From Gemmatimonadota bacterium (GTDB lineage: Bacteria > Gemmatimonadota > Gemmatimonadetes > Longimicrobiales > Gaopeijiaceae), in assembly GCA_028873815.1 (NCBI GenBank), contig JAPPNN010000004.1, positions 144,829-208,828 of the forward strand: 64,000 nt of DNA. The letters run 5' to 3'. Below the pieces are notes generated by a model. That model saw only the letters and a program-made list of their open reading frames with translations. It was not told where the DNA came from and did not search any database. Positions 1 to 9,963 of this stretch are shown one piece after another; positions within the stretch are counted from its first letter, which is position 1, and every line of letters begins with the position of its first letter. A program made the position numbers and the translations under genes.

Positions 1-253
1 CGTCGGCGTCCATCATCCACAGCGCCGACTCGCGCCGGTCGCTCCTCTCGTCGATCCACCCCTTCGTGTACACGATCCGTGCGCCGTCCGGCGAGATCTG
101 CGGGTTCGAAACGGTCTCCATGTCCATGTACTGGTCCAGGGAGAGGCGCTGCTGCGCGGTGGTGGGGGCGGGCGAGAGCGCCAGCGTGGCGAGCGGCGCG
201 GCAAATGCCAGGAGCAGGATGTTGGCAATTGGAACGGGGCAGGGGCACTTCAT
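1..253 (-). CDS. S9 family (prolyl oligopeptidase/acylaminoacyl-peptidase type) peptidase, N-terminal fragment cut by window edge
   Basis: Start CAT at 251-253; translation MKCPCPVPIANILLLAFAAPLATLALSPAPTTAQQRLSLDQYMDMETVSNPQISPDGARIVYTKGWIDERSDRRESALWMMDAD runs open to the edge; closely resembles the N-terminus of the S9 peptidase at 43521. Not in the supplied ORF list. Confidence 0.8.
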   Translation of the reverse strand, partial: MKCPCPVPIANILLLAFAAPLATLALSPAPTTAQQRLSLDQYMDMETVSNPQISPDGARIVYTKGWIDERSDRRESALWMMDAD

Positions 254-355
254 GGTAGTTCTCCGGACAAGTCGGACGTTTGCGACAGCCCGAAAAGTGG
301 TCTGCCGGCGGTTCCGGGACAACATGGGGTGCCCGGGCCGGGCCGAACGGGTTGC

Positions 356-3300
356 CTATTCCGCCCTGGCCTCTGCAATCATGACCAGCGACGGCAGCAG
401 GTAGAGTATGAAGAAGCCGGAGAATACCAGTCCGCCGAGCATGCTCACAACGAATGGCACGAGAATCATCAGTTCCTCGCTCCGCACGTAGAGCAACGGT
501 GCGAGTGCCAGGATCGTCGTCAGGCTGGTCAGAAACACGGCCCGGAAACGATGGCGGGTTGCGGCGGATGCGGCGGCGATCGCCGGGATCATACTGCTCT
601 CCCGACGCAGCACGTTGTAGCGATCCATCAGCACGAGCGCGTCGTTTACGATGACGCCCGCGACTCCGATCACCCCAAACAGCGACATGGCGCTGAAGTC
701 CCATCCCAGGATCCAGTGACTCACGACCGCTCCCGAAAACGCGATCGGAATACCGGCTACGGCGATCACGGGTTTCCAGTAGCTACGGAGAAAGGCGGCG
801 ATCAGGACATACATCGCGATGAGCAGCAGGGGAATCACCACGGCCAGGGTCCCGAGCAGGTTGCCCTCCGTGCGGGCGCTGCCGTGGGGTTCGATTCGGA
901 GATTTCGGTATCTCTCGAGCAGCTCCGGAACAAAGCCCTGGTTTATCTCGCGCCTGGCCTGAAGGGGCGTCAGCAGTGCAGGGTCGGCTTCGGCGCTCAC
1001 GAGGGCGGTTTGCTGGCCGTCTATACTGACCAGTGCAGCCAGTTCGCGCCGCTCGCTCAGATCGGCCACCGATGATAGAGGGACCGCTCCTCCGGATGCC
1101 GGGGGGGGCGGGCTGGCGCGATTCTCCCCGGTGCCGGGCCGATGGATCCGTTCCGTGCCAAGCTCGCGCATGCTCTGGCGCCGTTCCCTGGGGTATCTCA
1201 CCATCACCTTGATCTCGTCGTGGCCGCGCTGAATGCGCTGGACCTCCGCCCCGTGGAAACTGGCACGGAGCTGTACCCCTATCCCCGCGGGCGTCAACCC
1301 CGCCGCCATTCCTGCGGGAGTCAGCTCGATTTCGAATTGGCGCTTGCCCAGGACCAGATTGTCGGAGATTCCGTACATCCCCGGCATGGACGCCATCGAT
1401 GCGGTCAGCTCGTTCGTGGCGGCTCGCAAGCTGTCCAGGTCGTCGTGCTTGAGGGCATACGCAACACCCGACTCGGACTGCGTGCGTTGCGTGTAGTAGG
1501 TCACGCTTTGCAGGTACGACACATCGCCGATGTTCTCACGCCATTGACGCGTGACCTCCAGTACCGGCGAGCGCCGGATCGGCCGCTCATTCAGATGGAC
1601 CACTACGGATGCCAGGTGGCTTCTGTTGGGACCAGCTTCGGCTGTTCGCCGCGAGAGGACGTTGCCGGCCATGATGCTGACCGCCTCGACCGACGTCCCT
1701 TCGCTCTGATCATTCACCGCCAGTGCCGCGTCGGAGAACCGCTCCGCAGCGGCGAGCGTCACTTCGAACGGCGTGCCCACGGGCAGCGTGAGATCGGCCT
1801 GGATGTTCTCGGAGGCATTCAGCACTTCGTCGAAGTAGACGATGCGCACGACGTCGGCCCGGAGCAGCAGAAGCGCGAACAGGACGAGCAGGGTTCCCAG
1901 GACGGGCGCAAACCAGAGGTGGCGAATGGACCAGGAGACCGCGGGCACTACGACCAAGTCGCGAAGCGTCTGCAAGCGACCGTGTGCCCGACGCTGAAGG
2001 TCCGACAGCGGCGGCAGGCTCCAGCGCCCCGGATGGGACAGGTGGGCCGGCAATATGAAGAATGCCTCGATCAGCGAGACCGTCAGGACAAACAGTGCCA
2101 CATACGGAAACACGTTGACGATCTGGAGTCGTGGGGGGGTGATGAAGAGCAGCGGGATGAAGGCGAGCATTGTGGTTGCCGCGCCGATCGTGATGGGCCC
2201 CACCATGGCACGTGCGCCCGACACCGCGGCCTCAAGTGGTTCCTTCCCGCCCTCTCGTTCGGCCGCGATGCTGTCGCCGACGACCACCGCGTCGTCCACG
2301 ACGATGCCCACCATGAGGAAGAAGGCGAAGATCGTTCCCAGATTGAGCGTGAGGCCACTCATTCCGAAGAAGATCAGGGAACCCAGAAAGGACAGGGGAA
2401 TGCCCAGGGTGACCCAGGTGGCCACACGAAGGTCAAAGAACACGACAAGGCACAGCAGGACCAGTATCGTGCCCACCACTGCGTTTCCGACGATCGACGA
2501 TATCGTGTCGACGGCATCGCCCGCCCGGTCGTTCCAGATGCCGATCTCCACGTTCGGAGGAGGTTGGTAGCTGGCAAGCCAGCTTCTGATGTCCTCGCCC
2601 ATGGTCACGATCGACTGCTGCCCGGTCGCGTCGACGCGAACCAGTATGGCGGGGTCTCCATCAACTCGGGTGATGATGTCTTCGTCCACGAACCCGTCAC
2701 GAATCTCCGCAACCTCGCCCACGGTGAGAATCGAGCCATCGAGCCGCGTGATTACCGGAATGTCCTCAAACTCCTCGCCGAACTGCCGCTTTGAGACGGT
2801 GTGCAGCACGAGGCCTCCGGCGTCCGTACGCAGTTCGCCGAAGGTCAAATTCAGGGAGGCGCGCCGAATCGCATCTGTGATCTGGTTGATGGAGAGTCCG
2901 TTGCGGCGCAGTTCCACCTCGCTCAACTCGATTGAAATCTCGCGATCCCGCGTGCCGAGGAGCGTCACCTGGGAAACGGACGGCAGCTCAAGCAGCCCTT
3001 CCCGCAACGCCTGGGCGGCCAGCCGCAATTCGTTCTCGGTGGCCGATGCGGACGAGACGGAGAGCGTCAGCACCTCGATCTCTACCCGACTGTATTCGAT
3101 CTCGGGCTGTTCCGCGGAAACCGGCGGAAAATTCTCGATGCGGTCCACTGCATTCTTGACGTCGTCCAGGACGGCGGCGGCGTCCGCAAAGGTGGCCAGT
3201 TCGACCGTGACCAGGGCGAGCCCTTCATAGGCCGTTGCAACGACACGCTCGACCCCCGGCAGACCGACGACGTTTTCCTCGACCCGCCGTACGATGTCCT

Positions 3301-3487
3301 CCCGAACCTCCCTGGGCGAGGAACCGGGCGACCTTACAGAGACGGTGACGCTGCGGAGGTCGATCTCCGGAAAGTTCTGGACAGGGAGGTTGGAGCCCGC
3401 GATCAGCCCGCCGACGATGAAGAACACCATAAGGAGGTTCGCGGCGACCGGATTCCCGGCGAAATATGCGATCAGCCCGTTTTTCAC
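356..3487 (-). CDS. Efflux RND transporter permease (AcrB/HAE1 family)
   Basis: 1043 aa; N-term FAGNPVAANLLMVFFIVGG, PGSSPREVREDIVRRVEENV, GIVVDDAVVVGDSI, repeated 4-5 TM blocks typical of RND permeases. Confidence 0.93.
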   Translation of the reverse strand: MKNGLIAYFAGNPVAANLLMVFFIVGGLIAGSNLPVQNFPEIDLRSVTVSVRSPGSSPREVREDIVRRVEENVVGLPGVERVVATAYEGLALVTVELATFADAAAVLDDVKNAVDRIENFPPVSAEQPEIEYSRVEIEVLTLSVSSASATENELRLAAQALREGLLELPSVSQVTLLGTRDREISIELSEVELRRNGLSINQITDAIRRASLNLTFGELRTDAGGLVLHTVSKRQFGEEFEDIPVITRLDGSILTVGEVAEIRDGFVDEDIITRVDGDPAILVRVDATGQQSIVTMGEDIRSWLASYQPPPNVEIGIWNDRAGDAVDTISSIVGNAVVGTILVLLCLVVFFDLRVATWVTLGIPLSFLGSLIFFGMSGLTLNLGTIFAFFLMVGIVVDDAVVVGDSIAAEREGGKEPLEAAVSGARAMVGPITIGAATTMLAFIPLLFITPPRLQIVNVFPYVALFVLTVSLIEAFFILPAHLSHPGRWSLPPLSDLQRRAHGRLQTLRDLVVVPAVSWSIRHLWFAPVLGTLLVLFALLLLRADVVRIVYFDEVLNASENIQADLTLPVGTPFEVTLAAAERFSDAALAVNDQSEGTSVEAVSIMAGNVLSRRTAEAGPNRSHLASVVVHLNERPIRRSPVLEVTRQWRENIGDVSYLQSVTYYTQRTQSESGVAYALKHDDLDSLRAATNELTASMASMPGMYGISDNLVLGKRQFEIELTPAGMAAGLTPAGIGVQLRASFHGAEVQRIQRGHDEIKVMVRYPRERRQSMRELGTERIHRPGTGENRASPPPPASGGAVPLSSVADLSERRELAALVSIDGQQTALVSAEADPALLTPLQARREINQGFVPELLERYRNLRIEPHGSARTEGNLLGTLAVVIPLLLIAMYVLIAAFLRSYWKPVIAVAGIPIAFSGAVVSHWILGWDFSAMSLFGVIGVAGVIVNDALVLMDRYNVLRRESSMIPAIAAASAATRHRFRAVFLTSLTTILALAPLLYVRSEELMILVPFVVSMLGGLVFSGFFILYLLPSLVMIAEARAE

Positions 3488-3531
3488 AATGACTATCGGG
3501 TTCCTTTTGTCCTCGACACAGGGGCGCGGCC

Positions 3532-4616
3532 CTAGGACCCTGCGCCCGCCAACTCGACCGCCAGTCCTTCCCGTGCTCCAGGCAGGGCGCCGATGACAAT
3601 TCCGTCGGCCGCGTCAAATGCCTCGACAACAAGCCCTCGCTGGTCCACCCGATCGCGTTGGGGACAACCCGGCGCAGGGCGCCGTTTTCGACGACCCACA
3701 CGGCGTCGTCCTGCTGCAGAACCGATTCCGGCAGCAGATAGACGTTTCGGTGTGGGGGGCCCTCGATCTCAACTTGGGCGAAGGTGTTCGGCAGAGGCAG
3801 CGAGCTGGCGCGCCGAGCGCCCGAGAACCGCAGGAAGATCGTCGACAGACGCGTCCTCGGCGCAAGCACGGATGAGACACGGGCAATCCTCGCGGCATGA
3901 ACGCCGGATTCCGTGGATACCCGGGCGGAGCGGCCGATTGCCGGGGCCAGATAGGCCAGGTCGGCCACTTCGATCGGTGCATTGACCTCCAGTGCTTCGG
4001 TACTGTAGACGATGCCCAGAATCGCTTGGGCGCCGACAAGCTCCGGCGGGCCGACCAGCTCACCCACGCTCACATCCGCGCTGATCACGCGAGCATCGTA
4101 GGGCAAGGAGATTTCTGTGCGGCTGAGCGCGAGCTCGGCCAGGCGCAGCGCGGTTCGAGCGCTCTCGAGCGCGGCTGCGGATGCGGCCCCGGGCTGTGTC
4201 GACAGTCGCGCCTCGGCCTCCGCAACCGCGTTTTGCGCGGCTTGTACCTCGAGCGAGTACCTGGCCGTATCAATCCTCACGAAGGGCTCGTCCGCCGCGA
4301 GTCGTCCCCCGTTGGTGAACTCCGGCGATACCCAGGTCACGCGGCCTCCCACTTCGGCCATCACCGAGACGCGGTCCGCGAGTGTGACCGTACCGGTCAG
4401 TTCCACGGTCATCGACTCTTCGGTCACGACCGGGTCGAGTGTGCTGACCGTGGGCGTCCCGGATTCGACCGCGGCTCTGGAACCCACTTCGACTTCGACT
4501 CGGGCAGGCGCCCGGGCCAGGCGCAGGGCGACTACGACCAGAAACGCGATGAGGAGTAGTTGCGCGTACCCACGCCACCTGGATCGAACATTCCCGTCAG
4601 CAGAATCGCCTGGCAT
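3532..4616 (-). pseudogene. RND efflux periplasmic adaptor (membrane fusion protein) with an apparent 1-nt frameshift near its 3' end
   Basis: N-term TM plus hairpin/barrel motifs (GGRVTWVSPEFTNGGRLAADEPFVRIDTARYSLEVQAAQNAVAEAEARL). At GWTSEG the reading moves to the -1 frame, LVVEAFDAADGIVIGALPGAREGLAVELAGAGS*, ending 45 nt before the RND start; the annotated frame instead runs into the RND gene to 3225. Confidence 0.85.
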
Positions 4617-4853
4617 CTCTTAACCATTGCGTCGTGAAAGGGTCGGGTAGCCATCTTAACCGCTTGTGTGAGCAACCACAACAGCGCTCCCCCCTATCTG
4701 CCGCCAGCATCGCGCACGGAGTTCGCAGTGAGCGGTTTCGGCCCTTACGTTCCTGTATTGACAGCTGGCAAGACGACATCTTTGTGGGAGCCAAGGCAAC
4801 AAGGTACCGGCGGATCCCACTGCATGCGGCCAAGGACACGAGGATGGGGTCCC

Positions 4854-7553
4854 ATGACAACCCCATCACGGCTTGAAGGTCTCGTTTTTGTCGTTTTCGC
4901 ATTTGCGTTCGCGGCAGCGAGTCTCATTCCGGCAGGCGCCCAGGCCCAACAGGGCAGGATCACGGGCCAGGTCACGGACGCCGAAACGGGAGAGGCCCTT
5001 TCCGATGCGGCGGTCGAGGCGCTTGGGGCGGCGGGGCCGATCGCGACCAACCAGGCAGGACGTTTCAGCCTTGGCGTGGCTCCCGGAACGCACACGCTCG
5101 TGGTCACGCTGATCGGATACGAAACCGCCCGGGCCGATGGTGTCGAGGTGGTCGCGGGCGGCACTGCGGAAGTCTCCGTGTCGCTGCGCTCGCAGGCGCT
5201 GCTCCTCAATCCCCTCGTCGTCACGGCGTCGCGCCGTCAGGAGAAGGCGCTCGACGCGCCGGCGTCGGTTTCCACCGTTTCGTCCAGCGACGTGGCGCGA
5301 AAGGCGGCGGTCACCGTTGCGGAACACGTGCGCACGCTGCCCGGGATCGACGCGGCCCAGACCGGACTGAGTCGGACAGCGCTTGTGGCGCGCGGGTTCA
5401 ACAACGTGTCTTCCGGCGCGCTTCTGACGATCATCGACAACCGCTATGCACGCATTCCTTCGCTTCGGTTCAATTCGTACAGCCTGTTCCCGACGACAGA
5501 TCTGGACATCGAGCGGATCGAGGTCTCGCTGGGTCCGGGAGCCGCGCTCTACGGCCCGAACGCGTCGAACGGCGTGATGCATCTGATCACTTCGTCGCCG
5601 CTCGACAAGCAGGGCTCCACCATTTCACTGGCCGGAGGCGAACGTTCGGTTTTTCACGGTCAGTTCCGCACCGCCCATGCCGCTTCCGAGAACTTCGGCG
5701 TCAAGATCTCGGGACAGTATCAGCAAGGGAACGACTGGGAGTATGACGATCCGTTCGAGATTGTCTCTCGCAACTATGAAACGTCCAGGTACAGTGCCGA
5801 TGCCCGGTTCGACGTGCGCTTCGGCGATGACGGCGCATTCATCCTGAATACCGGAACCAGCAAGATCGGCAGCGGCATCTCAATGACGCGGATCGGCGCC
5901 AGCCAGGTGAAAGACTGGGGCTACAACTTCGTCCAGACGCGCCTGACGAAGGGTCGGCTCTTCGCCCAGGCGTTCCTGAACCAGACGAACTCCGGTAGCA
6001 CGGCAACGGGGGGATCGGCTGAAACGGGAACCTTCCTGCTCCGGACCGGCAGCCCGGTGGTGGACCAGTCGCGCACCATGGCGGCCCAGTTTCAGTACAG
6101 CTTCGATGTCGGACCATGGCAGAGCTTCATCTACGGCGTCGATTGGCAGCGGACCGAGCCGCGCACCGGCGGTACGATCTTCGGGCGGAACGAGGATGAC
6201 GACATCGTCTCCGAAGCCGGCACGTACGTGCACTCGGAGACGTCTCTGGGCGACCGGGTGGACCTCGTCACGGCCATCCGCCTGGACGATCACAACCGCC
6301 TTTCCGACGTGAACATCTCCCCTCGCGCCGCCCTCGTGCTCCGCCCGGCCGACAACCAGAGTTTCCGCCTCACCTACAACCGGGCCTTCGCGACTCCGAC
6401 CACCACCAATCTCTTTCTGGACATTATCGCGGCACGGGTCCCCGTGGCCGGAGACATCAGCTACAACATCCGCGCGCTTGGCGCGCCCCCGGGTGGCTTC
6501 ACCTTCGGGGCCCAGTGCCCGGGCGGCGTCATGTCCTACTGCATGCGCTCGCCCGTGGTTGCCGGCACTGTCCCGGCAAACGCCGCGTTGCTCTGGGAGG
6601 CGCTCCTCCAGCTGCTGCCCTCGCTCGATCCCCGGACGGCTCCGCTCGTCAATTTCCTGAAAAACCCCGGGGCCCGCCCCGGGGATCCGGCGCTCGGCAC
6701 GGTGCTCCGCCTCCTGGACCAGTCGGCCACCGATCCCTCCATGAGGTTTCCGCTGGACAACTCGCCGCCGGAGAACACGGCCGAACTCGCCCCGACCGTC
6801 AACAACACCTACGAGGTCGGCTACAAGGGCCTGATCCAGAACAAGGTGCTCCTGTCCGTGGACGCCTGGTTCAGCCGTGTGCAGAACTTCATCGGCCCGC
6901 TGCAGATCATCACGCCGAACGTGTTCCTGGATCCCGCCAGCACCGGGGCATTCATCGTCCATCGTCTGACCCCGCTTATCCGCGCGGGCCGCATGACCCG
7001 GGAGAGCGCTCTGGGAATCGCCGAACTCCTCTCTTCAGCGCCGCTGGGCACCGTCGTGCCGGATCAGTCGGAGTCCGCCGACCTCATCGTCACGTATCGG
7101 AACTTCGGCGAAGTGGATTTCTGGGGGACGGACCTTGCAGCGCAGATTCTCGCATCGGACCGACTGCGTATCAACGCGAACTACTCCTTCCAGAGCGACG
7201 AATGCTTCGATTTCAACGAAGACGGCCTGTGCACCAGTTCGGACGACATCGCGCTCAATGCCCCCAATCACAAGGGATCGGTGGGGTTCACCTTCGACGA
7301 CCGGGCCGCGGGTTTCTCCTTCGGCGGACAGCTGCGGATGACCAGCGCCTTTCCGATGAACTCCGGCGTGTACAGGGGTGACGTGGACGGATACAGCCTT
7401 CTGGATGTCCAGATCGGATACCGCCTCCTCTTCCAGCCCGACACGCAGGTCTCGCTGACGGCGAACAACGTCCTCAACAACCTGCACCAGGAGTTCGTAG
7501 GTGCGCCGGAGATCGGCAGGATGCTGTTGGCGAGGGTAAGGTACGACTTCTGA
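4854..7553 (+). CDS. TonB-dependent receptor with N-terminal CarboxypepD_reg-like domain
   Basis: ATG 4854; signal peptide, QGRITGQVTDAETGEALSDAAVEALG, plug (APASVSTVSSSDVARKAAVTVAEHVRTLPGI), C-terminal barrel ending RVRYDF. Confidence 0.92.
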   Translation: MTTPSRLEGLVFVVFAFAFAAASLIPAGAQAQQGRITGQVTDAETGEALSDAAVEALGAAGPIATNQAGRFSLGVAPGTHTLVVTLIGYETARADGVEVVAGGTAEVSVSLRSQALLLNPLVVTASRRQEKALDAPASVSTVSSSDVARKAAVTVAEHVRTLPGIDAAQTGLSRTALVARGFNNVSSGALLTIIDNRYARIPSLRFNSYSLFPTTDLDIERIEVSLGPGAALYGPNASNGVMHLITSSPLDKQGSTISLAGGERSVFHGQFRTAHAASENFGVKISGQYQQGNDWEYDDPFEIVSRNYETSRYSADARFDVRFGDDGAFILNTGTSKIGSGISMTRIGASQVKDWGYNFVQTRLTKGRLFAQAFLNQTNSGSTATGGSAETGTFLLRTGSPVVDQSRTMAAQFQYSFDVGPWQSFIYGVDWQRTEPRTGGTIFGRNEDDDIVSEAGTYVHSETSLGDRVDLVTAIRLDDHNRLSDVNISPRAALVLRPADNQSFRLTYNRAFATPTTTNLFLDIIAARVPVAGDISYNIRALGAPPGGFTFGAQCPGGVMSYCMRSPVVAGTVPANAALLWEALLQLLPSLDPRTAPLVNFLKNPGARPGDPALGTVLRLLDQSATDPSMRFPLDNSPPENTAELAPTVNNTYEVGYKGLIQNKVLLSVDAWFSRVQNFIGPLQIITPNVFLDPASTGAFIVHRLTPLIRAGRMTRESALGIAELLSSAPLGTVVPDQSESADLIVTYRNFGEVDFWGTDLAAQILASDRLRINANYSFQSDECFDFNEDGLCTSSDDIALNAPNHKGSVGFTFDDRAAGFSFGGQLRMTSAFPMNSGVYRGDVDGYSLLDVQIGYRLLFQPDTQVSLTANNVLNNLHQEFVGAPEIGRMLLARVRYDF

Positions 7554-7667
7554 GGGCAGTCACCTCGACGCCGAGGCCTCCACCCCTGCCACAACCACCG
7601 CATTTGTCGCGGCAACCGCGGCCTGCGCCGCAGCTACCGCGCTCTTCGCCGCAGGATGAGCCAACTT

Positions 7668-9140
7668 TTACATCGCCGTAGCACGTTCCCGCCGTATCGC
7701 CCGCCCGGGGAAGACGCCTTCGACCAGGCTCCCGTCGCGCACCACCGGGGTCCCGCCCACCAGCACATGCATGAAGCCGCGCGACGGAGTCGCCGGAGCG
7801 TCGTAGTCGGCCATGTCCAGCACGGTCTCCGGGTCGAGTAGCGCCAGGTCCGCGTCGGCGCCGACCTGAACGCGGCCCTTCCGGGCCATCGCCGGTGCCG
7901 CACCCTCCACGCGTCGCGCGGGGAGGATCGTCATCTTGGCCAGTGCGTCCATCAGGCTGATCACGCCGCGGTCCCGCGAGTAATGGCCCAGAATGCGCGC
8001 GAACGTTCCGGCTCCGCGCGGGTGAACCGCAAGGTGCAGGAAGGGTATCCCGTCGCTCGCCGCGATCACGTCGGGTTGGGCCACGATCCACTCGTTGGTC
8101 TCTTCGTTGCGGCCGTGAATGACCACCCAGCCGCCCTGTTCGCGGTACTCGGCGAAGGTGCGGGCGTTCAGCCGCTCTTCCTGTCCCGGCCATTGCAGCC
8201 GCTGGTACGCCTCGTCGTCGAGGCCCACCCAGGGGTCGAAGAGGGCGGACTCGATGAAAGTCGACGAAGCCGTGTACGGATAGGCCTCGGTCGTGACGTC
8301 GAGTCCCCTTTCCGCGGCGCCGCGGACCAGGGCGACGGCGTCCATGGCCGACTCGTCGGCGGACGAGTTGAGGTGGACGATGTGCAGCGACGCGCCGGTC
8401 GCGGCCGCGTTGGCGATCACTTCCTGGAAGGGTCCCAGGTTGCCGCCCTCGTCCGCGGCCCTCAGGTGCACGTACGCTGGCACGCCGTGCGCTTCGGCCG
8501 ACGCGAACAGGTCGAGGATCTCCTCGCGCGAGGCTCCCGGCGTGTAGGTGATCCCGAACCCGTAGCCTAGACCGCCTTCGGCCAGCCCCAGCTCCATCAG
8601 GGCCGCGAGTTCGGCGACCTGAGCGTCGTCCAGTTCCTGATAGATCACATCCGATCCCATGGACTCGTTTTCGCCCGGGGGGAGCGTCGGCTGGTGGCCG
8701 ACATCGATTCCCAGCAGCAGCTTGGTCCGCGCGTTCGGGTGGCTCACCGTCGCCCCGAAGTTGAGCAGCGTGCGGCCCTCGCGGGACGCGTACCAGGACG
8801 CCACCGGGTAGACGCCGATCTCCATTTCCAGCGCCGTGGTCACGCCGTCCAGCGCCTGCAGGCGTTCGCTTACCGAATCCTGGCCGTGCGCATGCAAGTC
8901 GATGAAGCCCGGCGCGACCACGAGGCCCGTCGCGTCGAGGGTGTCCCGACCGGCCAGTTCGTCTTCGGTAACCGACGCGATGGTGCCGTCGCGGATCCCG
9001 ACGTTGCGGGGGGCGTCCAGTCCGGTCTCCGGATCCATGACGCGCCCGTGCAATATGACAATGTCGTGGGGCGACGAGCAGGCTACCGTGAGCAAGAGAG
9101 CAGCGATGAGGTGGTGGGGCCGGAGAGTGGGGCGAGGCAT
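7668..9140 (-). CDS. Amidohydrolase family lipoprotein (N-acyl-D-amino-acid deacylase-like)
   Basis: Lipobox-like LLLTVACSS; GLVVAPGFIDLHAHGQDS, TLLNFGATVSHPNARTKLL, GWVVIHGRNEETNEWIV; C-term ALLDPETVLDMADYD. Confidence 0.85.
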   Translation of the reverse strand: MPRPTLRPHHLIAALLLTVACSSPHDIVILHGRVMDPETGLDAPRNVGIRDGTIASVTEDELAGRDTLDATGLVVAPGFIDLHAHGQDSVSERLQALDGVTTALEMEIGVYPVASWYASREGRTLLNFGATVSHPNARTKLLLGIDVGHQPTLPPGENESMGSDVIYQELDDAQVAELAALMELGLAEGGLGYGFGITYTPGASREEILDLFASAEAHGVPAYVHLRAADEGGNLGPFQEVIANAAATGASLHIVHLNSSADESAMDAVALVRGAAERGLDVTTEAYPYTASSTFIESALFDPWVGLDDEAYQRLQWPGQEERLNARTFAEYREQGGWVVIHGRNEETNEWIVAQPDVIAASDGIPFLHLAVHPRGAGTFARILGHYSRDRGVISLMDALAKMTILPARRVEGAAPAMARKGRVQVGADADLALLDPETVLDMADYDAPATPSRGFMHVLVGGTPVVRDGSLVEGVFPGRAIRRERATAM

Positions 9141-9219
9141 GGCGCGGCTCCGATGGGATGGTCAACGTGGTCCTTGAGACTTGGAGCGTGGGTGAGGCGG
9201 GCGCAAGCGGGCGCAGCCG

Positions 9220-9244
9220 GCCACGCAACTTTTTGTGGCGTGGC
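9220..9244. terminator. Hairpin immediately 3' of the UDG-like gene; possible terminator
   Basis: GCCACGC-AACTTTTTGTG-GCGTGGC perfect 7-bp stem; no clear U-tract on the minus strand. Confidence 0.35.
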
Positions 9245-9245
9245 G

Positions 9246-9863
9246 CTACCGGCCCTCCATCACGCGGGCCCAGTCGTCCGGGATGGCCAGCCACCTGGAC
9301 GCCCACTCCGACTTGACCCGAGGCGACGGGTGGTACGACTGGAAGACGCGCCAATCCCCGTCTTCGAACAACGCTGCGGCGCGAGCCGCCCTGTCGCCCA
9401 CCAGAACGATCGAGTCGTGCAACGGCAGTTGATCCACCAGTTTCCTGCACCGCTCCGCGCCCACCTCGAGCTCCTCGGGAGTCGCGATCCGACGCCGGTC
9501 CCACCAGGGTACGATGTTCCAGAGAACCGTCAGTTGTCGGGGAATTCCGGCGAACCTCATCAATCGGAAGGTCCATTCGGCAGTGCGGCCGTCGTTGTCC
9601 CGTGACATGAAGCCCGACCCTCCCATGGACCCGGCGTCCGTCTTGGGCCCGGGCTTGTCGAATAGGAACAGCACGCGGGCCGCGGTGCCACCGTCGAAGG
9701 GATCGAAATGGGGGACCGTCGCGTCGGGTCGTTCCGCCTGCAAGGCGCTTGCGAATTCGTTCAGCGGTCCGACGTGCGGCAGGTTCAGGAGGCTGAGCCG
9801 TTGCTCACGGACCTTGGGGAGTCGGAGGGTACGCGGTACGGCGGGATCGTATGGGAGTGACAT
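9246..9863 (-). CDS. Uracil-DNA glycosylase family protein
   Basis: FLFDKPGPKTDAGSMGGSGFMSRDNDGRTAEWTFRLMRFAGIPRQLTVLWNIVPWW ... QSYHPSPRVKSE; motif layout of UDG-superfamily proteins. Confidence 0.7.
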   Translation of the reverse strand: MSLPYDPAVPRTLRLPKVREQRLSLLNLPHVGPLNEFASALQAERPDATVPHFDPFDGGTAARVLFLFDKPGPKTDAGSMGGSGFMSRDNDGRTAEWTFRLMRFAGIPRQLTVLWNIVPWWDRRRIATPEELEVGAERCRKLVDQLPLHDSIVLVGDRAARAAALFEDGDWRVFQSYHPSPRVKSEWASRWLAIPDDWARVMEGR

Positions 9864-9963
9864 GGGCTTCGGGTCGGTTAGGTTTCTTCTGTCGCATTCT
9901 ACAGCCGAGCAAACTCGCCGTGCCAGCCTGCGGCGGAGAGACTCACCGTTGCCAAGGCCGTCC

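Noticed and set aside
1142-2794. 550-aa plus-strand ORF, and 329..1075, over the RND permease
   Set aside because: Antisense shadow ORFs from high GC; Arg/His/Gln-rich with no domain signature, while the minus strand is a clear RND permease.
3634-3640. Programmed -1 frameshift in the RND adaptor
   Set aside because: No X XXY YYZ slippery heptamer (local GAGGGCTTGTTG) and no obvious stimulatory structure; a G-run indel is simpler.
4758-4763. TTGACA as a -35 box for the first TonB receptor
   Set aside because: No convincing -10 element at 16-18 nt spacing.
7560-7660. GC-rich repeats (CCGCAG/GCGGC) between convergent genes as a structured RNA
   Set aside because: Looks like short low-complexity GC-skewed sequence; only very short stems found.
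7474-9576. 700-aa minus ORF overlapping the amidohydrolase
   Set aside because: Low-complexity Arg/Gly/Pro-rich alternative frame; the amidohydrolase frame is the coding one.
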